A stretch of DNA of 64,000 nucleotides, from the NCBI RefSeq assembly GCF_036250065.1, contig NZ_CP109199.1:7252001-7316000 (forward strand), in the 5' to 3' direction. The translations under genes and the position numbers were made by a program. The stretch is from Micromonospora sp. NBC_01699. GTDB lineage: Bacteria; Actinomycetota; Actinomycetes; Mycobacteriales; Micromonosporaceae. This document shows positions 25,262 to 33,004 of the stretch, piece by piece. Position 1 is the stretch's first letter. The number at the start of each line of letters is the position of its first letter. The notes under the pieces were generated by a model, which was not told where the DNA came from, did not search any database, and worked only from the letters and a program-made list of their open reading frames with translations.

Positions 25262-26818
25262 TCATGCCGTTTCCTCGTCCGCAGGGGTGCTACCGGGAGT
25301 CGGGGTCGCCGACTCGTCGGTTATCCCGGCCATCAGCAGCCCGATCTCCTCGCGAGGGGTGTCCGGACCGACGATGCCGAGGATCCGGCCGCGGTACATC
25401 ACCGCGATCCGGTCGGCCAGGCCGATCACCTCGTCCAGCTCGCTGGAGATAAGCAGTACGGCGGTGCCGATGTCCCGCTCGCGCACTATCCGCTGGTGGA
25501 TGAACTCGATCGAGCCGACGTCGACGCCACGGGTCGGTTGCGCGGCGACGAACAGCTTCAGTGGGCGGGACAGTTCCCGGGCCACGATGACCTTCTGCTG
25601 GTTGCCGCCGGAGAGCGTGCCGACGGCCGCGTCGGCGCTGGGCGTACGGATGTCGAACTGCTCGATCCGCTCGGCGGCCGACCGGGCGATCTCGTCCGGC
25701 CGCAGCCGCAGCCCGGTGCCGAACGGCGGCTGGTCGTAGATGTCCAGCACCAGGTTCTCGGCGATGCTGAACTCCTTGACCAACCCGTCGACGCTGCGGT
25801 CCTCGGGCACGTAACCGACCCCGGCGCGCAGCACCTTCTTGGTCGACCAGCCGTCGATCCGCTGTCCGACCAGGCTCACCGAGCCGGCCAGCACCGGCCG
25901 CAGACCCATGATCGCCTCGACCAGTTCGGTCTGGCCGTTGCCCTGAACCCCGGCGATGCCGAGCACCTCACCGGCGCGCACGGTCAGGTCGACACCGTCC
26001 ACCGCCCGGTAGGCGCGCTCGTCGTCGACGACCAGCCCCTCGATCTCCAGCACCGGTTCGCCCGGATCGGCGGGACCCTTCTCGACCAGCAGGTTGACCG
26101 TACGGCCGACCATCTGGGCGGCCAGTTCGTCCTCGCTGGCCTGCGGGCTCGCCGTACCGACGGTCCGGCCGCGCCGGATCACCGTGATCCGGTCGGCGAT
26201 CGCCTTGACCTCGCGCAGCTTGTGCGTGATGAACACGATCGACTTGCCGGACTCCTTGAGCGCCCGCATCACCGCGAGCAGCTCGTCGGTCTCCTGTGGC
26301 GTCAGCACCGCGGTCGGCTCGTCCAGGATGAGCAGGTCGACGTCGCGGGTCAGCGCCTTGACGATCTCGACCCGCTGCTGCACCCCGACCGGCAGGTCCT
26401 CGATCACCGCGTCCGGGTCCACCCGCAGGTTGTAGCGGGCGGAGACCTCGGAGACGAGCTTGCGGGCCCGCCGCTTGTCGAGGAACCCGGCGAGGCCGCC
26501 GCGTACCTGCTCGGCGCCGAGCATGACGTTCTCGGTGACGGTGAACACCGGCACCAACATGAAGTGCTGGTGCACCATGCCGATCCCGGCGCCGATGGCA
26601 TCCGCCGGCCCCTTGATCCGCAGTGGTACGCCGTCGACCAGGATCTCGCCCTCGTCGGGCTGGATCAGGCCGTACAGCACGTTCATCAGAGTGGACTTGC
26701 CCGCGCCGTTCTCTCCGAGAAGCGCGTGAATCTCTCCTGGCTCAACCGTCAGATCGATGTGGTCGTTGGCGACCAGGTCACCGAACCGCTTGGTGATGCC
26801 GCGCAGTTCGAGTCTCAG
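25262..26818 (-). CDS. Nucleoside ABC transporter ATPase with CTG start
   Basis: A 518-residue double ATPase of the YufO/simple-sugar importer type. The first domain has GENGAGKST as Walker A (residues 37-45) and [12 protein letters not shown]-like Walker B (LLILDEP); the second has GVQGNGQTE and [16 protein letters not shown]. No ATG, GTG or TTG exists in frame between the stop at 26854 and an internal ATG at 26686, which lies beyond Walker A. The CTG at 26818 follows a perfect AGGAGG by 5 nt and gives [19 protein letters not shown], the usual family start. TAGGCT at 26854-26849 may be its own promoter. Confidence 0.9.
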   Translation of the reverse strand: MRLELRGITKRFGDLVANDHIDLTVEPGEIHALLGENGAGKSTLMNVLYGLIQPDEGEILVDGVPLRIKGPADAIGAGIGMVHQHFMLVPVFTVTENVMLGAEQVRGGLAGFLDKRRARKLVSEVSARYNLRVDPDAVIEDLPVGVQQRVEIVKALTRDVDLLILDEPTAVLTPQETDELLAVMRALKESGKSIVFITHKLREVKAIADRITVIRRGRTVGTASPQASEDELAAQMVGRTVNLLVEKGPADPGEPVLEIEGLVVDDERAYRAVDGVDLTVRAGEVLGIAGVQGNGQTELVEAIMGLRPVLAGSVSLVGQRIDGWSTKKVLRAGVGYVPEDRSVDGLVKEFSIAENLVLDIYDQPPFGTGLRLRPDEIARSAAERIEQFDIRTPSADAAVGTLSGGNQQKVIVARELSRPLKLFVAAQPTRGVDVGSIEFIHQRIVRERDIGTAVLLISSELDEVIGLADRIAVMYRGRILGIVGPDTPREEIGLLMAGITDESATPTPGSTPADEETA

Positions 26819-26823
26819 CGCAA

Positions 26824-26829
26824 CCTCCT
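26824..26829 (-). promoter_or_regulatory. Ribosome binding site deciding a CTG start
   Basis: The minus strand reads AGGAGG 5 nt before the CTG at 26818. A TTG directly after it is out of frame and reaches a stop after two codons, so it cannot start the ATPase. Confidence 0.8.
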
Positions 26830-26848
26830 GGAGTGCGGGCGATGGTGC

Positions 26849-26854
26849 AGCCTA
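26849..26854 (-). promoter_or_regulatory. Candidate -10 box for the ATPase gene
   Basis: TAGGCT on the minus strand lies 30 nt upstream of the CTG start. It follows the terminator after the lipoprotein gene, so the ATPase and permeases could have their own promoter. No convincing -35 box is visible. Confidence 0.4.
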
Positions 26855-26997
26855 GCCGCCACCGGGACGGGGCGGGAGGGGGAACGGGTCAGCGGTGTCG
26901 ACCCGTTCGGCCGACGGCTGAGCATGCTACGGGGCCTGCCTGAACGTACGCTCAGGGCCGTCCCGACCAGGGCGGGACAACGCCCCGGGGCGTACCA

Positions 26998-27041
26998 CGG
27001 CCGCTCCGGTCCGCGGTGCGACCACGGTGCCGGAGCGGCCG
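26998..27041. terminator. Second hairpin after the BMP lipoprotein gene
   Basis: Perfect 12-bp arms (26998-27009 and 27030-27041; CGGCCGCTCCGG and its complement) enclose a 20-nt loop that can form a smaller inner stem. It lies about 60 nt after the lipoprotein stop and before the ATPase gene. Confidence 0.65.
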
Positions 27042-27055
27042 GTTTGGTGCCGGGT

Positions 27056-27097
27056 GACCGGCCGTCGGGAAGGTGTTCCCAGCTACGACGGCCGGTC
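27056..27097. terminator. First hairpin after the BMP lipoprotein gene
   Basis: Perfect 12-bp arms (GACCGGCCGTCG at 27056-27067 and its complement at 27086-27097) begin 5 nt after the lipoprotein stop. The loop carries an inner GGGAA/TTCCC stem. With the next hairpin it should reduce read-through, so the binding protein is made in excess of the ATPase and permeases. Confidence 0.75.
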
Positions 27098-27102
27098 GGA
27101 CG

Positions 27103-28185
27103 TCACTTCGGCTGGGCCGGGGAGGTGACCTTGATGGTGCCGGCGCTGATGTCGGCCTTCAGCTTCTCGACCTCTGCCTTCAGCTCGGCCGGAACCTTGC
27201 TGTCGAAGTCGTGGTACGGGGCCAGCGCGACGCCGTCGTTGGCGAGCGTGCCGGTGAAGCCCGGGTCGTGCGCGAGCGCCTCGCCCTTGGCGGCCTTGGT
27301 CACGGCGTCCCGGACGACGTCCGGGATGTTCTTGACCACGGTGGTGACCAGGGCCGGGCAGTTCGGGGTGCTCTCGCAGCCGTCCACGTCGACCCAGATC
27401 GCGCTGAACTTGCCACCGGACGCCTGCGCGGCGGCGGTGGTGCCCTGACCGGCGCCACCGGCGACCGGCATGACGATGTCGGCGCCTTGGGCGACCAGGG
27501 TGTCGCTGACCTTCTTGCCCTCGTCCTGCTTGACGAAGTCGTTGGTGAACGACCCGTCCTGGGTGGCCTTGTTCCAGCCGAGCACCTGGACCGTCTTGCC
27601 CTTGACCTTGTTGTACTCGGCCACGCCGTCGGCGAAGCCGTCCATGAAGATGGTCACCGGCGGGATCTTGAGGCCGCCGTAGGTGCCGACCTTGCCGGTC
27701 TTGGTCATGCCCGCCGCGACGTAGCCGGCGAGGAACGCGGCCTGCGCCGTGTCGAACTGCATCGGGTAGACGTTGCTCTCCGCCAGCTTCGCGTCGACGA
27801 TGCCGAACTGCTGGTCCGGGTTCGCCTTCGCGATCTTGGAGGTGGCGTCGCCCATCAGGCCGCCGACCGCGAGGATGAAGTCGCAGTCCTGCTGCACGTA
27901 CTGGGTCAGGTTGGGCTCGTAGTCGGCCTCGGCCTTCGAGGCGACGTACTTGATGTCGATGTTGGGGTCCGCCGCCTTGGCCTCTTGCAGGCCCTTCCAG
28001 GCGGAGGTGTTGAACGACTTGTCGTCGATGCCACCGACGTCGGTCACCATGCAGGCGTTGTACTTCTTGGCGGCGGTGTCCGTGCCGCCGCTCTCGCTCG
28101 GTGCCTCGCCGCAGGCGGCGACGCCCAACGCGAGCCCACCTACCGCGAATACCGAAACGATCCGCATCCCACGCACTGAGCGCAA
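27103..28185 (-). CDS. BMP family nucleoside-binding lipoprotein
   Basis: A 360-residue substrate-binding lipoprotein (BMP/PnrA/Med family) for a nucleoside importer. A short basic N-terminus, a hydrophobic stretch and the lipobox GVAAC (Cys near residue 25) form the signal peptide. The mature part has ACMVTDVGGIDDKSFN, DFILAVGGLMGDAT, FLAGYVAAGMTKTGKVGTYG and VVKNIPDVV, all typical. I chose the TTG at 28185, which has GAAGGAG 6-7 nt upstream. The ATG at 28203 has no ribosome site. Two hairpins separate it from the ATPase gene. Confidence 0.92.
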   Translation of the reverse strand: MRSVRGMRIVSVFAVGGLALGVAACGEAPSESGGTDTAAKKYNACMVTDVGGIDDKSFNTSAWKGLQEAKAADPNIDIKYVASKAEADYEPNLTQYVQQDCDFILAVGGLMGDATSKIAKANPDQQFGIVDAKLAESNVYPMQFDTAQAAFLAGYVAAGMTKTGKVGTYGGLKIPPVTIFMDGFADGVAEYNKVKGKTVQVLGWNKATQDGSFTNDFVKQDEGKKVSDTLVAQGADIVMPVAGGAGQGTTAAAQASGGKFSAIWVDVDGCESTPNCPALVTTVVKNIPDVVRDAVTKAAKGEALAHDPGFTGTLANDGVALAPYHDFDSKVPAELKAEVEKLKADISAGTIKVTSPAQPK

Positions 28186-28496
28186 GACGGTCTCCTTCCC
28201 CATGCACACCGACTCGCGGTGGCAGCCCATCAGCCGGCCTGCACCTTGCACCCGGCGTCCCACGTTAGGACGGGAGCGTACGCCCGCGCCCACCCACCGG
28301 CTGACAATCGTGCCCGACTGTTGAGGTGCTGTTACCCTCACGTAACTCTCTCGTGGTCGAAATCACTCTTCGTGGTGGTACCCGAACAACCACATCCACC
28401 TAAACGGACCTTAAGCGGAGTTTCCCCTGCTCAGAGCCGTACCACTGGGTGACCAACCGGGAACCGTTGGCCAAGTTCCGCGTTAATAACAATTCC
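28186..28496. other. Intergenic region between BMP lipoprotein gene and membrane protein gene
   Basis: This 311-nt stretch has lower GC than its surroundings and no coding signal. It must hold the promoter of the lipoprotein operon on the minus strand, though no single -10/-35 pair stands out. GTTAC and GTAAC arms (28331-28346) form a short inverted repeat. An imperfect hairpin (CCAACCGG/CCGTTGG, 28453-28470) follows the membrane protein gene and may end its transcript. Confidence 0.5.
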
Positions 28497-29507
28497 TCAA
28501 GCCACCGAATTCGACAGCATTCGGCTCTCCTCCGTATCGGCGGGGGCGCCCTGGGTGATCGCGATCGCCGCCCGACCGATCACTGCCAGTAGCAACCCGA
28601 GCAGGGCGTACCCCGCGAGGATCAACAGCGGCGCGAGCGCGCCGGCCCCCTCGAAGAAGGCGGCCGACCGCAACAGGTTCGACCCGGCGCCGACCGGCAG
28701 CCACTGACCGATCTCCCCCCACGGCCGGGGCAGCAGTTCGGGTGCGGCGGCCACCGCGCCGAGCGAGTTGCCGACCAGGAAGAGCAGGAAGGCGCCGAGC
28801 CCGATGCCGGCCCGGCCGAGCAGTGCGCCTAGCCCGGTCACCATGGCCGAGGTCGCCAGCGCGAACAGCCCGATGGCCGAGGCGTTGGACAGGTAGTCGC
28901 CGGGCAGCACACCGAGCCAGCCCTGGAGCACGGCGGCGCCGACGAGACCGGCCAGGACGCCGTAGGTGAGCAGACCGGCCAGCCGGGCGACCCGACCGGC
29001 GGCGAACAGGGCGAGTAGCGCTCCGGCCAGCACGCTGACCAGCGCCAGGGGCAGGAACCCGGCCGCGAACCCGGTGCCGCGTGGGTCGTCCGGGTCGGCC
29101 GGCACCACGTCGACCACCCGTACCGCAGTGCCGTCGGCACGGGCGGCCTCGGTGAGCAGGGTGGCCACGGTGGGGCTGGCACCGGTGGCGGTGTGCAGGG
29201 TGAGCCCGTCCGGGCCGGGGACGAAGGCGGCGTACACCTCGCGGTCGCGCAACGCCCGATCGGCCGCCGCCGGGTCGGGCAGCAGGCGCAGGTCGAAGGC
29301 GCCGGGCCGGCTCTGCGCCAGCCGGGCCGCGAGCGCCTCGGCGGCGGGCGCCGGGCCGGCGACCGCGATCGGCAGGTCGCGCGGCGCCAGGTTCGCCGCC
29401 GGTGCCGCGAACAGGGGTACGAGCAGCGCCTGTAGGACCACCGCCACGGCGGCCAGCAGGACGGCGACGACAATCGGTGACCTGGCCCGGGTGGTTGGCT
29501 CAGTCAT
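28497..29507 (-). CDS. TetR-controlled membrane protein, YhgE/ABC-2 permease-like
   Basis: A 336-residue membrane protein. One N-terminal helix (about residues 10-32), an extracytoplasmic region of about 120 residues (PRDLPIAVAGPAPAAEALAA, TLLTEAARADGTAVRVVD) and five or six C-terminal helices match the layout of YhgE/Pip and ABC-2 permease-like proteins. The substrate is unknown. The ATG at 29507 follows a perfect-looking AAGGAGAGGGAG. A TetR operator palindrome lies immediately upstream of that ribosome site and the tetR gene is divergent, so this gene is probably repressed by it and may be a drug- or lipid-export function. Confidence 0.75.
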   Translation of the reverse strand: MTEPTTRARSPIVVAVLLAAVAVVLQALLVPLFAAPAANLAPRDLPIAVAGPAPAAEALAARLAQSRPGAFDLRLLPDPAAADRALRDREVYAAFVPGPDGLTLHTATGASPTVATLLTEAARADGTAVRVVDVVPADPDDPRGTGFAAGFLPLALVSVLAGALLALFAAGRVARLAGLLTYGVLAGLVGAAVLQGWLGVLPGDYLSNASAIGLFALATSAMVTGLGALLGRAGIGLGAFLLFLVGNSLGAVAAAPELLPRPWGEIGQWLPVGAGSNLLRSAAFFEGAGALAPLLILAGYALLGLLLAVIGRAAIAITQGAPADTEESRMLSNSVA

Positions 29508-29522
29508 CTCCCTCTCCTTAAA

Positions 29523-29536
29523 ACGAGCGCTCGTTC
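29523..29536. promoter_or_regulatory. TetR operator site 1
   Basis: AACGAGCGCTCGTT is a perfect 14-bp palindrome just upstream of the membrane-protein ribosome site. Its near twin at 29578-29591 lies 55 nt away, before the divergent tetR gene. Confidence 0.85.
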
Positions 29537-29577
29537 TCTTAAGCGCAGCGTCCCATCGCCCCGGATCGCTAGTCAAG

Positions 29578-29591
29578 AACGAACGCTCGTT
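29578..29591. promoter_or_regulatory. TetR operator site 2
   Basis: AACGAACGCTCGTT differs from site 1 by one base. It overlaps the region just before a TATTAT-like -10 box of tetR, so the repressor probably controls its own promoter as well. Confidence 0.85.
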
Positions 29592-29605
29592 TTATTATTT
29601 GTGAC

Positions 29606-30211
29606 ATGCCCCGCGTCTCCGACGAACATCTCGCCGCCCGCCGCCAGCAGATCCTCGACGCGGCGAGACGCTGCTTCCTGCGCGACGGCTTCCACAACAC
29701 CTCGATGCAGGACGTGATCGCCGAGGCCGGGCTCTCGGTCGGCGCGGTGTACCGCTACTTCAGGAGCAAGAACGACCTGATCACCTCGATCGCCGAGACC
29801 GCGATCAGCAGTGCCGACCAGGTGTTCGTCGACATCACCGCACACGACCCGCCACTGCCCCTGCTCGCCGCGATGGACCGCGCACTGACCTTTGTCGACG
29901 GGCAGACCGGTCCGGACGGTGTGCTGCGCATCGCCGTCCAGGTCTGGTCCGAGTCGCTGCGCGATCCCGCGCTGGCGGAGTTCGTCCGGCAGAAGTACAC
30001 CGACTTCCGCCACCAATTCGTGATCCTCGCCAAACGGGCCCGCGAGACCGGTGAGCTACCGGCGGGCGCCGATCCCGAGGCCACCGGCGCGGCCCTGTTC
30101 GGCCTGGTCCCCGGCTATTTCATGCAGCGCATCCTGGCCGACGGACCGGACCGGGCAACCTACCTCGCCGGCGTACGGGCGTTGCTGGCGGCGACACCGG
30201 TGGACGACTGA
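29606..30211 (+). CDS. TetR family transcriptional repressor
   Basis: A 201-residue TetR regulator. The N-terminal DNA-binding domain has RRQQILDAARRCFLRDGFHN, TSMQDVIAEAGLSVGAVYRYF and KNDLI, all canonical. The C-terminal ligand domain is TetR_C-like but gives no substrate. It is divergent from the membrane protein gene and two copies of its likely operator lie in the 98-nt space between them. No ribosome site precedes the ATG, and a TATTAT box lies 8-9 nt upstream, so the mRNA may be leaderless. Confidence 0.93.
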   Translation: MPRVSDEHLAARRQQILDAARRCFLRDGFHNTSMQDVIAEAGLSVGAVYRYFRSKNDLITSIAETAISSADQVFVDITAHDPPLPLLAAMDRALTFVDGQTGPDGVLRIAVQVWSESLRDPALAEFVRQKYTDFRHQFVILAKRARETGELPAGADPEATGAALFGLVPGYFMQRILADGPDRATYLAGVRALLAATPVDD

Positions 30212-30226
30212 CCCGCCCGGCCGGGG

Positions 30227-30300
30227 ATGACCGCGCCGGCCGACCCGTTCGGATCCGGCGGGTTCGAACCGCCGCCAGCCGGGTACCCCGGTCCTAACCT
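30227..30300 (+). pseudogene. Possible 5' fragment of a lost membrane-protein gene
   Basis: Fifteen nt after tetR, an ATG opens a frame whose first 24 codons (starting MTAPADPFGSGGFEPPPAGY) keep strong third-position GC and resemble the Pro/Gly/Tyr-rich start of small actinobacterial membrane proteins. After about 30300 the codon bias is lost and the frame runs out at 30421 inside the SDR gene. I read this as a truncated gene, but it may be chance. Confidence 0.35.
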
Positions 30301-30370
30301 GGTCGTCCGTTGTGCCCCGCGCCGACGGGCGACTGGGGTGAGCGCCCTTCATTGGCGGGCCCCGATCGCC

Positions 30371-30404
30371 CGAGCCGATGAATCGACCCGCAGCCCGCGG
30401 CTCG
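30371..30404 (-). terminator. Candidate terminator of the SDR gene
   Basis: Seven-bp arms CGAGCCG (30371-30377) and CGGCTCG (30398-30404) lie directly after the SDR stop on the minus strand. The stem is short and the loop 20 nt. Confidence 0.4.
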
Positions 30405-30408
30405 ATGG

Positions 30409-31188
30409 TCAGGAGCGGTAGCGGGTCGCCAGTCGGGGAGACTGGCCACCGAATGCGGCGAGGTCGGCGTCGAACACACTCAGCAGGAGCTCGTTCTGTT
30501 CGACGCCCGGCGCGGTGACGGTCTCGCCGAGCTGAAGACCGCGAAGACTCGCGGTGACCACGTCGGCGGCGCTCATGCGCGGGGCGGCACTGAGATCCAT
30601 GCCCTGCCGCTCGTGGAACTCGGTCGCGACGATGCCTGGGCACAGCGCCTGGACGTGGATTCCGTGCGGCGACAGTTCGGCATGCAGTGTCTGCGACAGC
30701 GCGACACTGTGCGCGAGGCTGGCCGCGTACACCGCACGGCGTAGCGGCACCTGCTCCAGGCTCGCCGGGCCACTGAACGCGATCATCCCGGACACGTTGA
30801 CGATCTGCCCGGCGCCACGAGCGACCATGCCCGGCGCGATTGCGCGGGTCAGCAGTGTCGGCGCGAGCACCTTCACCCCGACCAGTTCCGCTGCCTGTTC
30901 CGGCGAGAGCTCGACGAACGCCCTGTAGTGCGCCACACCCGCGTTGTTGACCAGCATCGTCACCGGCAGGTCCGCGACCGCGGCAATCACCTGCTCGATG
31001 CCGTCCTGCGTCGCGAGGTCCGCGGCCACCGTCTGCACGGTGACGTCGGGGAATTCTGCCTTTAGCTCGTCGAGTCGCTCCTGTCGGCGCCCGACCGCGA
31101 TCAGGTCCACACCCTGCGACGCCAGCCGGCGCGCGTACTCGCGGCCGATCCCGGACGACGCACCGGTAACTACTGCCAGCCCACTCAT
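30409..31188 (-). CDS. Short-chain dehydrogenase/reductase
   Basis: A 259-residue classical-type SDR. The NADP(H)-binding motif is VTGASSGIGREYARRL (TGxxxGxG), followed by LVNNAGVAHY (NNAG). In the catalytic region the serine appears within IVNVSGMIAFSG. The usual YxxxK is not plain: the expected place reads VYAASLAHSVALS, with Ala-Ser-Leu-Ala in place of a Lys four residues after Tyr, so activity may be altered. The ATG at 31188 has AAGAGGA upstream. It is divergent from an XRE/MmyB-like regulator, a common pairing. Substrate unknown. Confidence 0.85.
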   Translation of the reverse strand: MSGLAVVTGASSGIGREYARRLASQGVDLIAVGRRQERLDELKAEFPDVTVQTVAADLATQDGIEQVIAAVADLPVTMLVNNAGVAHYRAFVELSPEQAAELVGVKVLAPTLLTRAIAPGMVARGAGQIVNVSGMIAFSGPASLEQVPLRRAVYAASLAHSVALSQTLHAELSPHGIHVQALCPGIVATEFHERQGMDLSAAPRMSAADVVTASLRGLQLGETVTAPGVEQNELLLSVFDADLAAFGGQSPRLATRYRS

Positions 31189-31358
31189 GTCTGTCCTCTT
31201 CTTTCGCAGCCGGATGGGCGACTGCGGGCGCTTGCGCCTTCGCTCGGAAGCGCCTGGCGCTTGGTCTGTTACCGATGATGGTCCCGCCGCCATCACGGCG
31301 GGTATGCCTTGCCGATAGTGGTCCCCGCAGGGCTACGACCAGCCGCATTCCGGCGACT

Positions 31359-31364
31359 TACGAT
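31359..31364 (+). promoter_or_regulatory. -10 hexamer of leaderless promoter
   Basis: TACGAT lies 6 nt before the ATG at 31371, with no ribosome site in between. Confidence 0.55.
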
Positions 31365-31370
31365 CGGGAC

Positions 31371-32216
31371 ATGGCTTCCGGGAAGAACATGCTCGGCGAT
31401 TTTCTCCGCGCCCGCCGCGCGCAGGTGCGTCCCGACCAGGTCGGCCTACCCGATACGGGCAACCGCCGAGTGACGGGCCTGCGCCGGGCGGAAGTGGCCA
31501 TCCTCGCGGGAATCAGCGCCGACTACTACCTTCGCCTCGAACAAGGCCGCGACCGGCACCCCTCGCCGCAAATCCTGGGAGCCCTCGCTCGCGTCTTCGG
31601 GCTCGACCCGACCGGAACCGCCTACCTGCTCTCTCTCACCGAGCAAACCCCGGCACGGGTACGCCGCGGACCACGGCGCGAAACTGTCCCGGAAGGCATC
31701 CGGAAACTCCTGACCGCCCTACCGCTGCCCGCCTTCGTCGAAGGCCGCTACCTCGACGTGCTGGACGTCAACCCGCTCGCCACCGCGCTCTCGCCCCGGC
31801 TCATCCCGGGGGAAAACCGTCTTCGCGCTGTCTTCCTCGACCCGGACGAACAAGCCCTCTACCCGGACTGGGACGACACCACCGCCCGGCTCGTCGCGGG
31901 ATTCCGCCGCTCCGTCGGAACCGACACCAACGACAGCCGCTTCATCAAGCTCGTCGGAGAGCTCTCCCTCACCAGCGACCGCTTCCGGACCCTCTGGGCA
32001 CAGCAGGACGTCCAGGCTCAGCAGAACTGGCCGGTCGCCATCGATCATCCCCTCGTTGGGCCGCTCCGGCTCAATCGCTCGAAGCTCATCGTCGGCGACA
32101 CCGCCCAGACTCTCGCCCTCGCCGTCTACCACCCCGACCCGGGAACCGACAGCGCCGACAAGCTCACCCTGCTCGCCTCCTACACGGCCTCCGCACCGGT
32201 CAGCACCAGGCCCTGA
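31371..32216 (+). CDS. XRE-family regulator with MmyB-like ligand domain
   Basis: A 281-residue regulator. An N-terminal helix-turn-helix (about residues 10-75) has GLRRAEVAILAGISADYYLRLEQGR, then HPSPQILGALARVFGLD. The rest matches the MmyB-type sensor domain (PLPAFVEGRYLDVLDVNPLA, NRLRAVFLDPDEQALYPDW, NWPVAIDHPLVGPLRLNRSKL). In this family the domain is thought to bind a small fatty ligand. It is divergent from the SDR gene, which it probably controls. Third-position GC looks a little lower than in neighbouring genes, so the pair may be acquired. Confidence 0.9.
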   Translation: MASGKNMLGDFLRARRAQVRPDQVGLPDTGNRRVTGLRRAEVAILAGISADYYLRLEQGRDRHPSPQILGALARVFGLDPTGTAYLLSLTEQTPARVRRGPRRETVPEGIRKLLTALPLPAFVEGRYLDVLDVNPLATALSPRLIPGENRLRAVFLDPDEQALYPDWDDTTARLVAGFRRSVGTDTNDSRFIKLVGELSLTSDRFRTLWAQQDVQAQQNWPVAIDHPLVGPLRLNRSKLIVGDTAQTLALAVYHPDPGTDSADKLTLLASYTASAPVSTRP

Positions 32217-32225
32217 ACAGAAACG

Positions 32226-32678
32226 TCAACCGCTGAGATTGCCCAGCTTGTCGGCGATCCGGGCCATGCCCGCCCGCAACTCCTCCGGGCTCGGCGCCGG
32301 TCGCGGCTCGGCGTGCTGTTGCACCGTCTCCGGGCCGGATTCCTCGTCGAGCAGGTCCTCGTAGTCGCCGTAGATGTCGGCGTCGTCGGACTGCACCGCG
32401 TCGTCCTCGGCGGCGATCCGGGAGGCCGCGATCTCACCCCGGATCTCGTCCGCGCTCAGCCGGGGCAGCAGGGGTTCGACCACCGCCATCAGATCCTCGT
32501 CGGCCACCACCGACTCGGCCAGGGCGAGCGCGTGCGGCCGCTCGTACGGGCCGCAGACCACCGGCTCCCACTCGTCGTCGTCGCCCAACGGGCCGAACGT
32601 GATGATCCACGGCAGGTCGTGGATCGGCGAGTCGTCCGACAGTTCCAGCGTCACTAGTGCGCCCACGCGAATCATCAT
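32226..32678 (-). CDS. Conserved hypothetical acidic protein
   Basis: A 150-residue soluble protein I do not recognise. The first 70 residues look folded (RVGALVTLELSDD, DLPWIITFGPLGDDDEWEPV, ERPHALALAESVV). The middle is acidic (SDDADIYGDYEDLLDEESG), and the end is a short helix (SPEELRAGMARIADKLGNLSG). Codon bias supports it as a real gene. ATG codons at 32678 and 32675 are both possible. It converges on the XRE gene with 9 nt between stops. Confidence 0.65.
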   Translation of the reverse strand: MMIRVGALVTLELSDDSPIHDLPWIITFGPLGDDDEWEPVVCGPYERPHALALAESVVADEDLMAVVEPLLPRLSADEIRGEIAASRIAAEDDAVQSDDADIYGDYEDLLDEESGPETVQQHAEPRPAPSPEELRAGMARIADKLGNLSG

Positions 32679-33004
32679 CGCGGCCGATCGCCTACCTCGT
32701 AGGCATTTGCCCGAATTGCCCTAGCTTCCGGCCGTCACCGGCCAGCCGACCGAAGAAGGGTGATATCGGCCCGGCGGTCGCCTCAGCTCAGGCAGCGACA
32801 ACCGCCGGGGGCCCATCGGTGGTCGCGTCGAGAGCCGGTCGACGACGAGCATCGGCCCAGCTCACACCATGATCGCGAACACCCGGCCAGCATGCCACCA
32901 AGTGGATCTTCGTCACAAGGGGCTGTGACAATCTCACTACGCGTATCGGCCGATGGCGATGCGACGCCCCGTACCCGAAACCGCCACCGACCGGGCGGCG
33001 GCGG
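32679..33004. other. Intergenic region without recognised gene
   Basis: This 326-nt region between a hypothetical gene start and the yihY-type gene end shows no coding bias. A small inverted repeat (CCTAC CTC GTAGG, near 32692-32704) lies close to the hypothetical gene start and could be regulatory. I see nothing else. Confidence 0.5.

Noticed and set aside
26815-26823. TTG start directly after AGGAGG before the ATPase gene
   Set aside because: It is out of frame and reaches TGA after two codons (TTG CGC TGA), so it cannot start the ATPase. The CTG two bases further on is in frame.
30257-30275. tRNA T-arm-like sequence (GGTTCGAACC)
   Set aside because: No acceptor, D-arm or anticodon arm can be formed around it; it is just a palindrome in GC-rich DNA.
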